Shown in pieces: positions 6,944 to 15,940 of a stretch of DNA of 64,000 nt. The notes beneath the pieces were generated by a model. The model was not told where the DNA came from, made no database searches, and saw only the letters and a program-made list of their open reading frames with translations. The number at the start of each line of letters is the position of its first letter. Within the stretch, counting starts at the first letter, position 1. Made by a program: the position numbers and the translations under genes. The DNA comes from Comamonas piscis (GTDB lineage: Bacteria; Pseudomonadota; Gammaproteobacteria; Burkholderiales; Burkholderiaceae_C), in NCBI RefSeq assembly GCF_014109725.1, contig NZ_CP058554.1:3038001-3102000 (forward strand), written 5' to 3'.

Positions 6944-8944
6944 ATGAAAAACGAACGATCGCTGGGTGCCGTGCCCGCACGCTACAGCATGGCTGCCCTG
7001 GCAGCCATTGTTGCGCTGACGATGACGGCCTGTGGTGGCTCCAGCCACAACGACAAAGAAGATCTGGTGAGCACGGCCTGCGAGGCTGGCACGTCGGATG
7101 GTTCGGTGGTGGTGGGTTCCGGCTTGCCGGGCGATCCTTCGTTCCCTGAGCTAGCTTCGGGCTACCGCACTGGCAAGAAGGTCGTCGAAGGCCATCAATA
7201 CATGGTGGTCACTGCCAATCCTCTGGCCTCCAAGGCGGGTTGCGAGGTGCTGAAGTCTGGCGGCTCTGCGGTCGATGCGGCGGTTGCCGTGCAAATGGTG
7301 CTGGGTCTGGTGGAGCCCCAATCCAGCGGTATTGGCGGTGGCGCCTTTATGCTGTACTACGATGCAGCGACCAAAAAAGTCACGGCCTATGACGGCCGCG
7401 AAACGGCACCTGCTGCCGCGACGCCTGATTACCTGCGCTATATCGACAGCGGTACGCAAACGACGCCGCTGCCCAGCGCCCGTGCCAGCGGCCGCTCCAT
7501 CGGCACGCCTGGCGCCGTGCGCATGCTGGACCTGGCCCACAAGGAACACGGCGCCAAGCCCTGGAAGGACCTGATCCAGCCGGGTATCGACCTGGCTACC
7601 AATGGTTTCAAGATCAGCGGCCGTATGTCGGATGCACTGGCCGGTGCCAAGACGGCATTGCAGGCGGATGCCGACGCCCTCGCCTTGTACTTCAATGCCG
7701 ATGGCTCCACCAAGGGCCTGGGTGAGACTTTCAAGAACCCTGCCTATGCAGCCACTCTGACCAAGATGGCGACTGGTGGTGCCGATGCGTTCTACACCGG
7801 AGCTGTGGCACAAGGCATCGTCGACAAGATCGCCGTAGCCCAGAACGTGACCACCGGCGCGCCCATCACGCCCGGCGTGACGACGATGAGCGATTTGGCT
7901 GGCTACCAGGCCAAAAAGCGCGACGCTGTTTGCACGACCTACCGCGCCAAGTATGTGATCTGCGGCATGCCACCACCCTCGTCCGGCGGTATTGCTGTGG
8001 CCCAAGCCATGGGCGTGCTGGAGAACTTTGACCTGGCTCCCCACAAGCCCACTGCACTGGATCTGGAAGGCGGCAAGCCCACTGCCATGGGCGTTCACCT
8101 GGTGAGCGAAGCCGAGCGCATGGCCTATTCCGACCGCGACATGTATGTGGCCGACACCGACTTCACCCCCCTGCCCGGCCCGCTGAACAGCACCTTGCTG
8201 GACAAGAGCTACCTGAAGTCGCGTGCTGCGCTGATCTCGCCGACCCAAAGCATGGGCACCGCCACAGCCGGCCAGTTTGGCAACACCCGTATGGGCGTGG
8301 GCAAGGTGGCGGAAGCTGGCACCACGCACATGACCATTGTCGATGGCAAGGGCAATGTGGTGAGCATGACCACCACGGTGGAAGCGGGCATGGGTTCGTA
8401 CCACATGACCCAGGGCTTTATCCTGAACAACCAGCTGACCGACTTCTCGGCCGCGCCGACCACCGCCGATGGCCTGCCGATCGCCAACAAGCTGGAAGCC
8501 GGCAAGCGCCCACGCAGCTCGATGGCCCCTACCATCGTGTTTGATGCGACCGCTGATGGCCAGCCTGGTGCCTTCAAGATGGCTACCGGCTCGCCCGGCG
8601 GTGCCACCATCATCCAGTTTGTGACCAAGACTTTGGTTGGCGCGCTGGACTGGGGCCTGGATGCCCAGCAAGCCACCAACTTGGTGAACTTTGGCGCCTC
8701 CAACAGCCGCACCACCAACCTAGGCGGCGAGCACCCCAATATCAATGCCACCAACAGCGGTGACAACGATCCTTTGGTGCTGGCACTGCGCGCTATGGGC
8801 CATACCGTGTCGGTCAATGCGCAATCCAGCGGTGTAGGCACCGTTATCCGCACCGCCAATGCGGCTGGTGAGGCACGCCTGAGCGGTGGCGCCGATCCAC
8901 GCCGTGAAGGTGTGGTGCTGGGCGATACCTACAAGGCCAAGTAA
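6944..8944 (+). CDS. ggt: Gamma-glutamyltransferase, predicted lipoprotein
   Basis: I take the ATG at 6944 (GAGG ribosome binding site 8 bp before it) rather than a GTG 27 bp upstream, giving 666 residues. The N-terminus has a signal peptide ending in a lipobox (TMTAC, Cys30), so this copy is probably membrane-anchored facing the periplasm. Family features are SGIGGGAFML (129-138), the gamma-glutamyl-binding Arg in YDGRETAP (about 152), the autoprocessing and catalytic Thr in GTTHMTIVD (Thr460), NNQLTDF, GKRPRSSMAPTI and TGSPGGATIIQ. It is cut into large and small subunits at Thr460 and hydrolyses or transfers the gamma-glutamyl group of glutathione and related compounds. It is a single gene with its own terminator. 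Confidence 0.95.
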   Translation: MKNERSLGAVPARYSMAALAAIVALTMTACGGSSHNDKEDLVSTACEAGTSDGSVVVGSGLPGDPSFPELASGYRTGKKVVEGHQYMVVTANPLASKAGCEVLKSGGSAVDAAVAVQMVLGLVEPQSSGIGGGAFMLYYDAATKKVTAYDGRETAPAAATPDYLRYIDSGTQTTPLPSARASGRSIGTPGAVRMLDLAHKEHGAKPWKDLIQPGIDLATNGFKISGRMSDALAGAKTALQADADALALYFNADGSTKGLGETFKNPAYAATLTKMATGGADAFYTGAVAQGIVDKIAVAQNVTTGAPITPGVTTMSDLAGYQAKKRDAVCTTYRAKYVICGMPPPSSGGIAVAQAMGVLENFDLAPHKPTALDLEGGKPTAMGVHLVSEAERMAYSDRDMYVADTDFTPLPGPLNSTLLDKSYLKSRAALISPTQSMGTATAGQFGNTRMGVGKVAEAGTTHMTIVDGKGNVVSMTTTVEAGMGSYHMTQGFILNNQLTDFSAAPTTADGLPIANKLEAGKRPRSSMAPTIVFDATADGQPGAFKMATGSPGGATIIQFVTKTLVGALDWGLDAQQATNLVNFGASNSRTTNLGGEHPNINATNSGDNDPLVLALRAMGHTVSVNAQSSGVGTVIRTANAAGEARLSGGADPRREGVVLGDTYKAK

Positions 8945-8965
8945 GCCTCGGGTTTCAGCAACGTC

Positions 8966-9006
8966 AAAAAGCCGCTGCGGGTTACTGCCCGCAGCGGCTT
9001 TTTTGT
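8966..9006. terminator. Bidirectional terminator between ggt and phnX
   Basis: An 11-bp perfect stem (GCCGCTGCGGG / CCCGCAGCGGC) is flanked by an A run on the left and a T run on the right. It can end the convergent ggt and phn transcripts. Confidence 0.9.
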
Positions 9007-9021
9007 TTTTGGCGTCCGAAA

Positions 9022-9858
9022 TTACGCAGCCACTTGCGCCGGCAGCTCTTGGCGCTGCAAGTGCTGGTTGATCTGCTCGATCACCGGCAGCAGGTCGGCC
9101 ACGCTATCAATCACAAAATGCGCGCCGGCGCTCCGCAATTGCTCGTTGGCGCTGCTGCGGATGTCGGCTTGCTTGTCGGAGCTGAGCGCCTGCCATTCCG
9201 GCAAGGACAGGCCATTGGCATTGCCGCTGATGGCCACGCCGACGGTCCAGCACCCAGCATTCAAGCCTTCGGCAATTCCTACGCCGGTGTCGTCCACCTT
9301 CACCACGGTCGATGCCGGCCAGATACCCAGGTCGGCAAAGCAGCGGTACATCATCAAGGGGCTGGGACGGCCTGCCGCCAGGTCGCCTGCGCAGACGATA
9401 TTGTCCGGCGCATAGCCGGCGCGGGCGGCGATGGGTTCGAGCACATCCATGATCGGGCGGTTGTAGCCGGTGGTGCTGCCGATCTTGATGCCATCCAAGC
9501 GCAGGCGGTTGACGACCTCCAACGCGCCGGGGATAAAGTCTGCAAAGTCGCCGACCACGCGGGCGTTCATCGGCGTGAACACTTCGTAGAGGTGGTCGAT
9601 ATCGCTGTTGGCCACCGGCTTGCCATAACGGCTCTCCCACTGGGCTGCCACCTCGGGCAGTTGGCAAAGCGCCGCAATATGGTCCCATTTTGCTGAACCC
9701 ATCGGGCCACGTGCCTGGGGAATGCTGATGTCGATGCCGAAATCTTTGAACAGCTGCACAAAGGCACCCATGGGGGCGCGTGAGCCAAAGTCGAGAATCG
9801 TGCCGGCCCAGTCAAAAACAACGGCTTGCACTCGGTGCGGGTTGTGAAAATTCGTCAT
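9022..9858 (-). CDS. phnX: Phosphonoacetaldehyde hydrolase
   Basis: 278 residues from the ATG at 9858, which has AGAGGA just upstream; the in-frame ATG 18 bp earlier lacks a site. This HAD-superfamily enzyme cleaves phosphonoacetaldehyde to acetaldehyde and phosphate. The nucleophile motif is FDWAGT (Asp16), and the Schiff-base lysine is in MGSAKWDHI (Lys57), matching the MGxxKxDH pattern of the family. The motif II region is STTGYNR and the acidic motif is KVDDTGVGI. It is the last gene of the aminophosphonate operon and supplies its C-P bond cleavage step. Confidence 0.95.
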   Translation of the reverse strand: MTNFHNPHRVQAVVFDWAGTILDFGSRAPMGAFVQLFKDFGIDISIPQARGPMGSAKWDHIAALCQLPEVAAQWESRYGKPVANSDIDHLYEVFTPMNARVVGDFADFIPGALEVVNRLRLDGIKIGSTTGYNRPIMDVLEPIAARAGYAPDNIVCAGDLAAGRPSPLMMYRCFADLGIWPASTVVKVDDTGVGIAEGLNAGCWTVGVAISGNANGLSLPEWQALSSDKQADIRSSANEQLRSAGAHFVIDSVADLLPVIEQINQHLQRQELPAQVAA

Positions 9859-9952
9859 GCATGTCCTCTGCCCCATGGCCTGGCCACTGGCCAGGGTCTT
9901 GTCGGGGTATGTCTATATAAGAGATCTGTCGTTCAGCGAGCCCTGCCCGCGC

Positions 9953-11086
9953 TTACCAGTTGGCAAAGGTGTCGTGCGCGACGCCAAAGCCGGTGCTGGC
10001 TCCCGTGCCGCTGGTCACGATGGCCACGCGGGTGGCTGCATCCGGTGCTTCAATAAAGCAGTCCGTCTGCGGTGCCGAGGGGTAGATACCCACCCAGCGC
10101 TCGGTCACACGGTAGTCCTCAATGTGCAGCGCCTCCTGCATATGTCGCAGCATCAAGGTATCGACGTGGTCCTGCGCAAAAGGCTGGACGGCGGCGCCGT
10201 AGTGGTGCGAATCGCCGACCACCAGGCTGCCATCGGCACTCTGGACGACGATCAGGTGGATGCCATGGGCAAGGCTCTCGCCCTCTTCCTGCTGTAGTTG
10301 CTGCAGCAAGGCCTGCGCTTGGGGCAGCTTGCTGTAGCCGTGGTAGCGCACGAGGCTCAGGTCGCCCATCACCGATGCATTCAGCCTAAAAGCGGCCGCC
10401 GGCTGTACCCGCAGCATTTGCAGCTGGCACAGCTGTACCTGGTGCTTGGCAAACAGATCGCTGTAGAGGCCGTGAATATCCGCATTGGTGCAGACGACCA
10501 CCCGCTCGGCATGCAACTGGCCTTTGGCGGTCACCACCTTGGGCGTGGCTACTTCCAGCACCGCCTCGCCAAAGCGGAAAGTGACTTGCATCTGCTCGGC
10601 CAGCCAGCGGGTGAGCTGGGCAATGGCATCGCGTGATTCCACCCGCAGGTCAATGGGGCTGTGCAAGACGGCCTTGGCCTGGTCCAGCCGCAGCTCGGGC
10701 GCATGGCGGGCGGCCTCTTCGGCAGTCCACAGTGCGCAGTTCACGCTCTGGGCCATATCGGTTTGCATAAAGGCCTGCAGCACCTCTAGCGCCTTGCCGC
10801 GTGTTGCGACCAGGTTCAGGCCCTGGTGCTGCACAGCAATGCCGGCTTTGGGCGCAATCTCGGCCCACACGTCGCGCGCATGGCGGGCGCGGCGCCAGGT
10901 GTCCCCTGCCCCTTGGCCGGTCACCGTCACAAAGCCAAAGTTGCGGATCGAGGCGCTCACACAGGCGGCATCGCGGTCCACCACGCAGACCTTCAAACCC
11001 CGGCGTGCGGCCTCATAGGCATGGGCCAGGCCCACAATGCCTGCGCCCACCACAATCACATCGAAACTGGTACTTCCCACCGTCAT
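9953..11086 (-). CDS. FAD-dependent oxidoreductase of aminophosphonate operons (TIGR03364 type)
   Basis: 377 residues if translated from the ATG at 11086, which has an AAGGAAAGACAGGA ribosome binding region; longer starts run into the permease gene. A DAO-type FAD domain begins with the dinucleotide fold VIVVGAGIVGLAHAYEA (residues 11-27, GAGIVG). The family is known from phosphonate loci and is thought to oxidise aminoethylphosphonate-like substrates, including N-methylated forms, to phosphonoacetaldehyde with release of amine and H2O2. Here it sits directly before phnX and after the transporter genes, and no PhnW transaminase is present in the window, so it is the best candidate for making the PhnX substrate. 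The exact amine substrate is inference. Confidence 0.85.
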   Translation of the reverse strand: MTVGSTSFDVIVVGAGIVGLAHAYEAARRGLKVCVVDRDAACVSASIRNFGFVTVTGQGAGDTWRRARHARDVWAEIAPKAGIAVQHQGLNLVATRGKALEVLQAFMQTDMAQSVNCALWTAEEAARHAPELRLDQAKAVLHSPIDLRVESRDAIAQLTRWLAEQMQVTFRFGEAVLEVATPKVVTAKGQLHAERVVVCTNADIHGLYSDLFAKHQVQLCQLQMLRVQPAAAFRLNASVMGDLSLVRYHGYSKLPQAQALLQQLQQEEGESLAHGIHLIVVQSADGSLVVGDSHHYGAAVQPFAQDHVDTLMLRHMQEALHIEDYRVTERWVGIYPSAPQTDCFIEAPDAATRVAIVTSGTGASTGFGVAHDTFANW

Positions 11087-11130
11087 TCCTGTCTTTCCTT
11101 GTGCTATGTCTGTCGTATCTGTCATCGCGG

Positions 11131-12852
11131 TCAGCGTTGCCGCCAGGCTTGGGTGCGCTTGCTTAGCCACCAGCCCAATACCTGGTAGAGCACGGTCACC
11201 ACGCAGCTGATGGCGGCGATCATCACGGCCATCGCAGCGGCGGCAGCCATGTCACCGGCTTCGTCCAGGTTCAAGATGGCGACGGCGCCCAGGCGGGTTT
11301 CTGGCGAGTAGAGAAAGACCACCGCCGAGATGGTGGTCATCGCGGCCACAAAGAAGTAGCGCGACACCTCCAGCAAAGCCGGCAGGCACATGGGCAAGGT
11401 GACGGTCCACAAGGTACGGTAGAACGGCACCTTGAGCGAGGCGCTCACGGCTTCAAACTCGCCATCAATGGCCTTCAAGGCGGTTACCAAGGTCATATGG
11501 CCCGTGGTGTAGTAGTGCATCACCGTACACAGCACCATCAAAGGCATGGTCTGGTAGAGAAAGTTCAGCGGGTTGCCGGGGGCGTTGAAAAAGAAGATGT
11601 AGCCCAGGCCCAGCACCAGGCCGGGTACGGCCATGGGCAGCATCGCCAGCATGCGCAGCACAGGGCGCAAGGCGGGTAGGCCCTTGGTTTTTTCCAACAG
11701 ATAAGCGCCCATGAAGACCACCACCGGCCCCACTACGGCGGCACAGGCGGCCATGGTCAGGCTGTTGAAGACGGCGGTATCGACACCCGCATCCACCAGC
11801 CCGCTGGTGTAGTGCGCCAGGGTCAGCCCCAGCTGGTAAGGCCAGAACTGCACCAGCGAGGCAAAGATGGCCATGCCGAACATGGCCAGCATCATCGCGG
11901 CCAGCACCCAGCACAGCAAGCTGCAAAAGCGGTCGGTGGCTGCATGGCGGCTGGGTTGCAGCACCACGGCGCGGGTGGTCAGCACAGCGGTTTGTTTTTT
12001 CTGCACCTGGCGGTCAATCGCGTAGGTGATGACGGCCGGCAGCAGCAGCAGCAAGGCCACCACGGCACCACGCTGGAAATCTTGCTGCCCAATCACCAGC
12101 TTGAACACATCGGTGGCCAGCATATTGAAGTTGCCGCCAATCACCTTGGGGATACCGAAATCGGTGATCACCAAAGTAAAGACCACCAACGCGGCAGACA
12201 CCACGCCGTAGCGCGCTGCCGGCAAGGTCACCGTCAAAAACTGGCGCGTGCGGCTGGCCCCCAGCGCAGTGGCGGCCTCGTACAGGCGCTGGTCGCCCAG
12301 GCTTAGCGCGGTGATCAGAATCATCAGCGCATGCGGAAAGGTGGCAAAGCACTGGGCCAGCACAATGCCGGGCGCGCCGTAGATGCTGTCGAAACCCAAG
12401 GCAGTGAGAGCGGACTTGAGCACGCCCTGGTTGCCAAACCAGTAGATCAGCGAGATGGCAGACAACAGCGACGGCGCCAACAATGGCAGCAGGCTGATGC
12501 TGCGCAGCAGGCCCTTGGCGCGCATGCCGGAGCGGGTGATGGCATAGGCAAAGCCAAAGGCCAAGGGGATGACGAATACCGTCACCATCAGCGATACCCA
12601 AAGGCTGTTCCAGAGGCTGTTCAGCAGCGCGGGAGATTGGAAGTAGCGGACAAAGCGCATGAAGGCCGAACCGCCCTCGCCCGAAGTGGGCGCAAAGGCC
12701 TGGCCCAGCAAGGCGGCCAACGGTGCCAGCAAGCCGATGACGAGCAGCGCGGTGATGACGACCAGCGCCAGTTGCGCGATGCGGTCGCTGGGTGCTGCGC
12801 GTATGCCGGTATGGCGGGTGGGCGCGGTGGGCGCCGATACGGATGAGGTCAT
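11131..12852 (-). CDS. 2-aminoethylphosphonate-type ABC transporter, fused double permease
   Basis: About 573 residues holding two ABC permease units in one chain, each with the EAA loop (EAATALGASRTRQFLTVTLP near residue 206; FEAVSASLKVPFYRTLWTVT in the second half). About 12 membrane helices. The fused form is the permease subunit type that accompanies the PhnS/PhnT-like components of aminophosphonate importers. The start is uncertain: an ATG at 12852 (MTSSVS) or one up to 33 bp upstream; none has a clear ribosome binding site. It lies between phnT and the FAD oxidoreductase and is transcribed with them. Confidence 0.88.
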   Translation of the reverse strand: MTSSVSAPTAPTRHTGIRAAPSDRIAQLALVVITALLVIGLLAPLAALLGQAFAPTSGEGGSAFMRFVRYFQSPALLNSLWNSLWVSLMVTVFVIPLAFGFAYAITRSGMRAKGLLRSISLLPLLAPSLLSAISLIYWFGNQGVLKSALTALGFDSIYGAPGIVLAQCFATFPHALMILITALSLGDQRLYEAATALGASRTRQFLTVTLPAARYGVVSAALVVFTLVITDFGIPKVIGGNFNMLATDVFKLVIGQQDFQRGAVVALLLLLPAVITYAIDRQVQKKQTAVLTTRAVVLQPSRHAATDRFCSLLCWVLAAMMLAMFGMAIFASLVQFWPYQLGLTLAHYTSGLVDAGVDTAVFNSLTMAACAAVVGPVVVFMGAYLLEKTKGLPALRPVLRMLAMLPMAVPGLVLGLGYIFFFNAPGNPLNFLYQTMPLMVLCTVMHYYTTGHMTLVTALKAIDGEFEAVSASLKVPFYRTLWTVTLPMCLPALLEVSRYFFVAAMTTISAVVFLYSPETRLGAVAILNLDEAGDMAAAAAMAVMIAAISCVVTVLYQVLGWWLSKRTQAWRQR

Positions 12853-12933
12853 AGTATGGTCGTAAAGCCCCATGGCCTGGGGCATGGCCGCGAGCGGCCC
12901 CGGCCCCGGCGCTTGCCGGGGCAGTGTTCGGGC

Positions 12934-14169
12934 TCAGGCAGTCTGGGCAAAAATCTTCAGCTGTTGCGCATGGATGGAGAACTGCAGCCAACGGCCGGGC
13001 TGGATATCCAGCTGCACGCACTGCGCGGGGCTGAGCTGCAGCTGCACATGGCGCTCTGCCAGGCGCTGCACATCGACATGGACGATGCAGACGGGCCCCA
13101 GAAACTCCAGCTGCTCCACCACGCCCGTCAGCACGGGCGAGCCATTGGGTGCCGGCGCACTGCCAATAGGTGGCAGGGCGGTGCAGTCATGCACGCTGCA
13201 GTCTTCGGGCCGCAAGTACACATCCAGGCCTTGGCCTGGCAACAGGCGTGGGGCTTGCGGGCAGTACAGCTTGTGGCCGGCCAAGGTGATGCCGCCGTTG
13301 CCGGTGGCCAGTGCCTGCAGCTTGTTGGCCTTGCCAATAAAGTTCGCCACAAAAGGGGTGGCGGGGCGTTGGTAAATATCGCGGGGGGTGCCGACCTGCT
13401 CAACCACGCCGTGGTTCATGACAACCACGCGGTCGGCCATGGCCATGGCTTCTTCTTGGTCGTGCGTGACCATGATGGTGGTGACATACAGGCGCTGCTG
13501 CAGTGCGCGGATTTCGTTGCGCAGGTGCACGCGCACCGTGGCGTCCAGGGCCGACAGCGGCTCATCAAGCAGCAGCAGGCCGGGCGACATGGCCAGCGCA
13601 CGGGCCAGCGCCACGCGCTGCTGCTGGCCGCCGGAGAGTTGCGCGGGGTACTTGCCGCCGCTGACGGACAGGCCCACGGTGTCCAGCAGGCTTTGCACCT
13701 TCTGTGCCACCAGGGCCTTGGGTTGGCGCTGGCTGACGAGGCCGTAGGCCACGTTGTCAGCCACCGTCAGATTGGGAAACAACGCATACGACTGGAACAC
13801 GATCCCGTAGTCCCGCTGGGATGCGGGCAGGTTGGAGATGTTCTTGCCGTCTTGCCAGATCTCGCCTGCCGTCTGGGCTTCCAGCCCCGCAATCGCACGC
13901 AACAAGGTGGTTTTGCCGCAGCCCGAGGGCCCCAGAAAACATACCAGCTCGCCCCTGCGGATTTGCAGGTTGATGGACTGCAAGGCGGTAAAGCTGCCAA
14001 AGGACTTGTGCAGATGGCGTATCTCCAAAAAGGGCGTGCAGCCCTCTTCGCTGCCACTGCGCTGGCCCTGGCTACTGGGCTCAAAGGCATACGAGGTATC
14101 GCGCACGGATGCGGTCAGCTCTGTCTGGCTTTGTTCAACTGGCAAACGCGTTGTCTCCCTGTCGCTCAC
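12934..14169 (-). CDS. phnT: 2-aminoethylphosphonate-type ABC transporter ATP-binding protein
   Basis: 411 residues from a GTG at 14169 that overlaps the phnS stop codon (GTGA); there is no ATG before the ABC domain other than one far inside phnS. A poorly conserved N-terminal 45 residues precede the ATPase: Walker A GPSGCGKTT, Q-loop FQSYALFPNL, signature LSGGQQQR, Walker B LLLLDEPLSALD and switch HDQEEAMAMADR. A C-terminal TOBE-like regulatory region begins near residue 290 (VYLRPEDCSVH). It powers the import of aminophosphonates together with the fused permease. Confidence 0.9.
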   Translation of the reverse strand: MSDRETTRLPVEQSQTELTASVRDTSYAFEPSSQGQRSGSEEGCTPFLEIRHLHKSFGSFTALQSINLQIRRGELVCFLGPSGCGKTTLLRAIAGLEAQTAGEIWQDGKNISNLPASQRDYGIVFQSYALFPNLTVADNVAYGLVSQRQPKALVAQKVQSLLDTVGLSVSGGKYPAQLSGGQQQRVALARALAMSPGLLLLDEPLSALDATVRVHLRNEIRALQQRLYVTTIMVTHDQEEAMAMADRVVVMNHGVVEQVGTPRDIYQRPATPFVANFIGKANKLQALATGNGGITLAGHKLYCPQAPRLLPGQGLDVYLRPEDCSVHDCTALPPIGSAPAPNGSPVLTGVVEQLEFLGPVCIVHVDVQRLAERHVQLQLSPAQCVQLDIQPGRWLQFSIHAQQLKIFAQTA

Positions 14170-15200
14170 TTCTTGGCCTCGCTCTTGGCGTCGTAACGCT
14201 TGGTCCATTCAGCCAGCACGCGATCGCGGCTATCGGCCATTTTGGAGAAGTCCAGCGGGATCAGGCGTGACTCGTAGTCGGCAGGGATATTGGCCAGCTT
14301 GGGGGCGACACCAGGCATGGCGGTCACGGCAAAGTTCTTGCCGTACAGCTCCATGGCATCCTTGCTCACCGCCCAGTCCACCAGCTTTTGTGCGGCATCT
14401 GCATGCTTGGTGCCCTTGTAGATGCTCACGCCTTCCAGATCCCAGCCCAGGCCTTCCTTGGGAAACACCAGCTCGATCGGTGCGCCCTTGGCCTTGTTGG
14501 CGTGTGCGCGGTATTCAAACGAGATACCGGCAACGTACTCGCCCTGCGCGGCCATGTTGCAGGGCTTGGAGCCCGAGTGGGTGTACTGCGCGATGTTTTC
14601 GTGCAGCGCATCCATGTACTTCCAGCCGCCGCCCTTGCCGTTGTCGTCGCCAAACAGCTGCAGCCAGGCTGCCACGTCGAAGTAGCCGGTGCCGCTGGAT
14701 GCGGGGTTGGGCATCACCACCTGGCCCTTGAACTCAGGCTTGGTCAGGTCTTGCCAGCTGGTGGGCATGGGGATGTTGCGCTTCTTGGCTTCCACGGTGT
14801 TGAAGCAAACGGTGGCGCCAAACACATCCATACCGACCCAGCTGGGTGGGTTCTTACTGTCGCGGTACTTGGCGGTGATCGCCTCCAGGCCCTTGGGCGC
14901 ATAGGCCTGGAGCATGTCGTTCTTGTCAAAAATAGCCAGGCTGGAGGCGGCAACGCCCATGATCACGTCAGCCTTGGGGTTGGCTTTTTCTGCCAGCAGC
15001 TTGGCCGTTATGACGCCGGTGGAGTCACGCACCCACTTGAGCGCGATCTCTGGGTGGCTCTTGTTGAATGCCGTTTCATAGGCCTTGAGCTGGTCCATTT
15101 CGAGGGCGGTGTAGACCGTCAGTTCGGTCTTTTGGGCATACACCAGGCCGGTGGCGGCCATGGCGGCAGCCGCGGCTACCAGCTTTTTCCAGTTCTTCAT
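14166..15200 (-). CDS. phnS: 2-aminoethylphosphonate-type ABC transporter substrate-binding protein
   Basis: 344 residues from the ATG at 15200 (MKNWKKLVAAAAAMAATGLV), which starts a Sec signal peptide cleaved after VYA; upstream in-frame codons lack signal features. The mature protein is an iron/thiamine-type periplasmic binding protein (ELTVYTALEMDQLKAYETAF; later VIMGVAASSLA and MPNPASSGTGYFDVAA). It is the first gene of the operon phnS-phnT-permease-FAD oxidoreductase-phnX. Confidence 0.9.
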   Translation of the reverse strand: MKNWKKLVAAAAAMAATGLVYAQKTELTVYTALEMDQLKAYETAFNKSHPEIALKWVRDSTGVITAKLLAEKANPKADVIMGVAASSLAIFDKNDMLQAYAPKGLEAITAKYRDSKNPPSWVGMDVFGATVCFNTVEAKKRNIPMPTSWQDLTKPEFKGQVVMPNPASSGTGYFDVAAWLQLFGDDNGKGGGWKYMDALHENIAQYTHSGSKPCNMAAQGEYVAGISFEYRAHANKAKGAPIELVFPKEGLGWDLEGVSIYKGTKHADAAQKLVDWAVSKDAMELYGKNFAVTAMPGVAPKLANIPADYESRLIPLDFSKMADSRDRVLAEWTKRYDAKSEAKK

Positions 15201-15257
15201 TGCGTACTCTCTCGCCTGGGTTAATAGGATCGATGGAGTATCTGAGGCGGTTATGAC

Positions 15258-15272
15258 ATCTGCATGGCAGAT
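15258..15272. promoter_or_regulatory. Perfect palindrome upstream of phnS, candidate operator
   Basis: ATCTGC-ATG-GCAGAT is a perfect 6-3-6 inverted repeat, 57 bp upstream of the phnS start codon. Its position in the leader suggests a repressor or activator site for the aminophosphonate operon. No regulator gene lies next to the operon, so the protein that binds is unknown. Confidence 0.45.
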
Positions 15273-15442
15273 TGGCGAACTTTGGATGACAAACGGACGC
15301 CAGCACAATGAGCGGCAATCAGCATTTTTTCAAATCTCTACAAAAACTATGAATGCTCGGGTGATCGATAGCTTTTCGCCGTGCGCTCGCGGCGTATTCC
15401 AATTCCGGCACTGAGGCATTGGCCAACCTTTATGCTGCCTGC

Positions 15443-15889
15443 ATGTCATCAGCCACCTGGATCGCCTATATCGACGGCAGCGCCCTGCCCAACCCCGGGC
15501 GCATGCGCATTGGCGGCATTGCCTATGCGCCGGATGGGGCCAGCTACCCGTTCAGCCAAGCGTTGGCCCACACCGGCTGCAATAACGAGGCTGAGGCGGT
15601 TGCTGCGATCCACGCCCTTACCTGGCTACAAAGCATGGGCGCCCGCGAAGTGCTGCTGCATACCGACAGCAGCATTTTGGCGGCGCAGATGGCAGAGCCT
15701 GCCGCCAAACCTATTGCCCGCCTTGCCGCGCTTTACGACCAGGCCCGCGCGCTGCGTGCAGGCTTTGCCCAGCTGGAAGTGCGCTGGGTGCCCCGCCACA
15801 AAAACACGGTGGCAGATGCCCTGGCAAGGGGTGATGCTGAGCCAAGCACAGATACGGCAGACAGGGTCGCCGCAACCCACATCGCCTGA
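15443..15889 (+). CDS. RNase H-fold protein (ribonuclease HI family)
   Basis: 148 residues from the ATG at 15443; an upstream TTG in frame is less likely. The four acidic catalytic positions of RNase HI are visible: YIDGSALPNPG, NNEAEA, LLHTDSSILA and NTVADALAR. The basic handle region of E. coli RNase HI is missing, so it belongs to the shorter RNase H-like group often annotated as reverse transcriptase-like. Probable role: cleavage of RNA in RNA/DNA hybrids. Monocistronic, convergent with the kfrA-like gene. Confidence 0.85.
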   Translation: MSSATWIAYIDGSALPNPGRMRIGGIAYAPDGASYPFSQALAHTGCNNEAEAVAAIHALTWLQSMGAREVLLHTDSSILAAQMAEPAAKPIARLAALYDQARALRAGFAQLEVRWVPRHKNTVADALARGDAEPSTDTADRVAATHIA

Positions 15890-15940
15890 AACGCAATATC
15901 GCTTAGCTAGAAAGTCCTCCCCCGCTCGGTTGCAGCTGCT

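Noticed and set aside
7151..8671. 506-residue minus-strand ORF inside ggt
   Set aside because: It is the complement shadow of a long GC-rich gene, with an unnatural Gly/His/Arg-rich composition and no domain.
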